DNA of 64,000 nucleotides from Polychytrium aggregatum. Taxonomy: Eukaryota; Chytridiomycota; Chytridiomycetes; Polychytriales. A model generated the notes under the pieces. That model did no database searches and had not been told where the DNA came from. It worked only from the letters and a program-made list of their open reading frames with translations. The stretch lies in assembly GCF_025602895.1 (NCBI RefSeq), contig NW_026516267.1:62001-126000 (forward strand), written 5' to 3'. Both the position numbers and the translations under genes were made by a program. Position 1 is the first letter of the stretch; each line of letters begins with the position of its first letter. Of this stretch, positions 62,557-64,000 are shown piece after piece.

Positions 62557-63159
62557 ATGTCCAAGCACTCCATCGTCGTCCTGATATCTGGATTTGGCTC
62601 GAACCTGCAGGCCCTCATCGATGCCTCGAAGCTGCCAACGGCCAACTTTGAAATCTCGCTGGTCGTCTCCAACAAAAAGTCTGCCTACGGCCTCGAGCGG
62701 GCCGCCCAGAACGGCATTCCCACCTTTGCCCAGTCCCTCAAGACCTTCAAGGACGAGGGCAAGACCCGTGTTGACTTTGACGTTGCCCTCGCCAAAGAAA
62801 TCCTGGCCCGATCGCAGCCCAAGCTGATTGTCCTGGCCGGCTGGATGCACATCCTGTCGCCCGAGTTCCTGTCCTTCTTCCCCGGCAAAGTCATCAACCT
62901 GCACCCCGCCTTGCCCGGCCAGTTCGATGGTGCTCATGCCATCGAGCGAGCCTTCGAGGCCTTCAAGAAGGGCGAGATCAAGAACACGGGCATCATGGTT
63001 CACAGGGTGATTCCCGAGGTGGATCGCGGCGAAGTCATCCTGAAGCAGGAGATCCCGATACTCGATTCCGATACCCTGGAGGCTTTGGAAGAGCGCATCC
63101 ACAGCCATGAGCACCAACTCATTGTTGCTGGAACGATCGAAGCCCTGAAGGCCCTGTAG
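62557..63159 (+). CDS. ADE8: phosphoribosylglycinamide formyltransferase (GART)
   Basis: This transfers formyl from 10-formyltetrahydrofolate to GAR in purine synthesis, in the cytosol. It is a single exon of 200 residues, the usual size of the stand-alone fungal/bacterial enzyme. Seen are the phosphate loop ISGFGSNLQAL, LIVLAGWMHILSPEFL, the signature INLHPALPGQFDG with catalytic Asn and His, GIMVHRVIPEVDRGEVI with the catalytic Asp, and the helix EALEERIHSHEHQLI. The start ATG is in a good context (CCACCATG). A Fanzor derivative lies 118 bases upstream. It is intronless, unlike most neighbours. Confidence 0.96.
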   Translation: MSKHSIVVLISGFGSNLQALIDASKLPTANFEISLVVSNKKSAYGLERAAQNGIPTFAQSLKTFKDEGKTRVDFDVALAKEILARSQPKLIVLAGWMHILSPEFLSFFPGKVINLHPALPGQFDGAHAIERAFEAFKKGEIKNTGIMVHRVIPEVDRGEVILKQEIPILDSDTLEALEERIHSHEHQLIVAGTIEALKAL

Positions 63160-63349
63160 AGAGCCGTCCGCGGTAGCGAAGGGCTGATACTGAAGCCCAC
63201 CGTACTCGAGATGAACGTTTGCCGAGTATGTATTCGGCCATTTCACCATGCCAGAATCATGTCTACGGCGCATGCTGCCGCCTGGACGGGTCCGAACTCA
63301 ATGAAGCTGTCGTGGCGGGCCGTAAGACCCTCCGCACTATCCATCTCCA

Positions 63350-63676
63350 CTAGATTTCCTTGGGAAGGGGGAGGGGAGTGCCGTTGGTTCCAGCAAATCG
63401 CACAGCTGGCTCCTGTGGCTGATTGAGAGGAAAGCGGAACGTCGACGGCTCCAGCAGCTTGTGAATTGCTGTCACTGGCAGGGTGTCGAATGCCACCACC
63501 CACTGAGCATGTCGAGCTGCCCCAATCCTAGAGTCAGCCTCGAGGTTGTCGGCCGGCCCTGTCTGAGCCTGGGGGTCTCTGCTGCTGTGGCTCGGGCAGG
63601 CTCCTGGGCGATCGTCTGCCCCATTGCCGTCCATCAGCGCATCCGCATCGCCGGCCCCGGTCCCCCTACAGTCCAT
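63350..63676 (-). CDS. unknown small protein
   Basis: A 108-codon frame from ATG 63676 to 63350. The second half reads HAQWVVAFDTLPVTAIHKLLEPSTFRFPLNQ and looks like real protein, while the first half is low-complexity. No family is recognised. Its start codon is only 12 bases from the ATG of the plus-strand gene to the right, so one of the two starts is probably wrong, or an intron hides the true start. Confidence 0.35.
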   Translation of the reverse strand: MDCRGTGAGDADALMDGNGADDRPGACPSHSSRDPQAQTGPADNLEADSRIGAARHAQWVVAFDTLPVTAIHKLLEPSTFRFPLNQPQEPAVRFAGTNGTPLPLPKEI

Positions 63677-63688
63677 TTGCTTGTCCTC

Positions 63689-64000
63689 ATGCCTCCGAAG
63701 CAGGTTCGGCCTCTGTCGCCTATCAAGCGCGGATCGCAGAACAATCTCAGCGGTGGCCGCTCATCGAGACCAGGATCGCCGAGCCGGAACAAGCCCAATG
63801 CCAAGACAAGCTCGCTAGTCCAGCTCTCGGGACCGACAATAGCGCCGCCCGAAGAGGTCGAGATCCCAGCAGAGGATCTCGAATACTACAAAGAGGTCGG
63901 GACTGCGAATTGCATTGATCCAAAAAGCAAAGACTGCTCTGTATCAATCGAGCGTGACGGAGGAAAGACCTCTGACTCTGGGAAGGAGGAAAGAAAGGGC
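63689..64000 (+). CDS. unknown gene, 5' part, runs off the window
   Basis: A frame opens at 63689 (MPPKQVRPLSPIKRGSQNN) and stays open to the end of the window. The start is basic and Ser/Pro-rich, followed by PPEEVEIPAEDLEYYKEVGT and a Lys/Ser-rich stretch. No family is recognised. The truncated end prevents identification. Confidence 0.45.
   Translation, partial: MPPKQVRPLSPIKRGSQNNLSGGRSSRPGSPSRNKPNAKTSSLVQLSGPTIAPPEEVEIPAEDLEYYKEVGTANCIDPKSKDCSVSIERDGGKTSDSGKEERKG

Overview
The window looks like nuclear DNA of an early-diverging, chytrid-like fungus. Nearly every recognisable gene is broken by short GT-AG introns (about 60-200 bases). The gene set is fungal/opisthokont (FCF1, NAF1, CWC2, TRAPPC1, ERO1, ADE8, a Swi6-like protein). 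Three genes point below Dikarya: a eukaryotic PrimPol, methylmalonyl-CoA epimerase, and a mitochondrial RF2-type release factor. Simple repeats are very common. The species cannot be named from the sequence.

The most notable content is a family of Fanzor elements (eukaryotic relatives of TnpB, RNA-guided DNA nucleases). One copy at 34.5-36.4 kb has a long open frame with RuvC aspartates, a zinc ribbon and the NEF-type glutamate. Two closely similar ~1.55 kb derivatives (8.6-10.1 kb on plus, 60.9-62.4 kb on minus) have lost the RuvC-I segment but keep the C-terminal half and a structured 3' region, which is a candidate guide RNA. Decayed pieces lie at 0.37-0.75, 0.81-0.97, 8.1-8.3 and 16.8-17.3 kb. 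Two of the larger copies start about 115 bases upstream of, and head-to-head with, a housekeeping gene (TRAPPC1, ADE8).

Layout. 0-1 kb: Fanzor relics. 1.1-2.5: FCF1 (-). 2.7-5.1: PrimPol (+), followed by a second, degraded PrimPol paralogue at 5.6-7.6 (+). 8.1-10.1: Fanzor pieces. 10.2-12.5: mitochondrial RF2 (+). 13.2-16.3: ERO1 (-). 17.4-20.4: NAF1 (+). 21.1-24.7: RA-PH adaptor (+). 25.4-27.5: MFS transporter (-). 28.0-30.4: two unknown genes (-). 31.2-32.95: branched-chain aminotransferase (-). 33.7-34.4: TRAPPC1 (-). 34.5-36.4: Fanzor (+). 36.6-37.7: methylmalonyl-CoA epimerase (-). 38.3-40.95: CWC2 (+). 41.9-47.8: a very large disordered membrane protein (-). 47.8-50.9: repeat-rich DNA. 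50.9-54.9: Swi6-like ankyrin protein (-). 56.6-59.9: triple SANT/Myb-like protein (-). 60.9-62.4: Fanzor derivative. 62.6-63.2: ADE8 (+). A partial gene runs off the right edge.

The host genes are unlinked housekeeping functions (ribosome and snoRNP biogenesis, splicing, oxidative folding, vesicle tethering, purine and branched-chain amino-acid metabolism, mitochondrial translation) and form no pathway cluster. Exon borders were inferred by eye from splice motifs, reading-frame phase and remembered family conservation. Where exon lengths sum to a whole number of codons (FCF1, PrimPol-1, RF2, TRAPPC1, epimerase) the models are good. ERO1, the RA-PH protein, the large membrane protein and the SANT protein are less certain.
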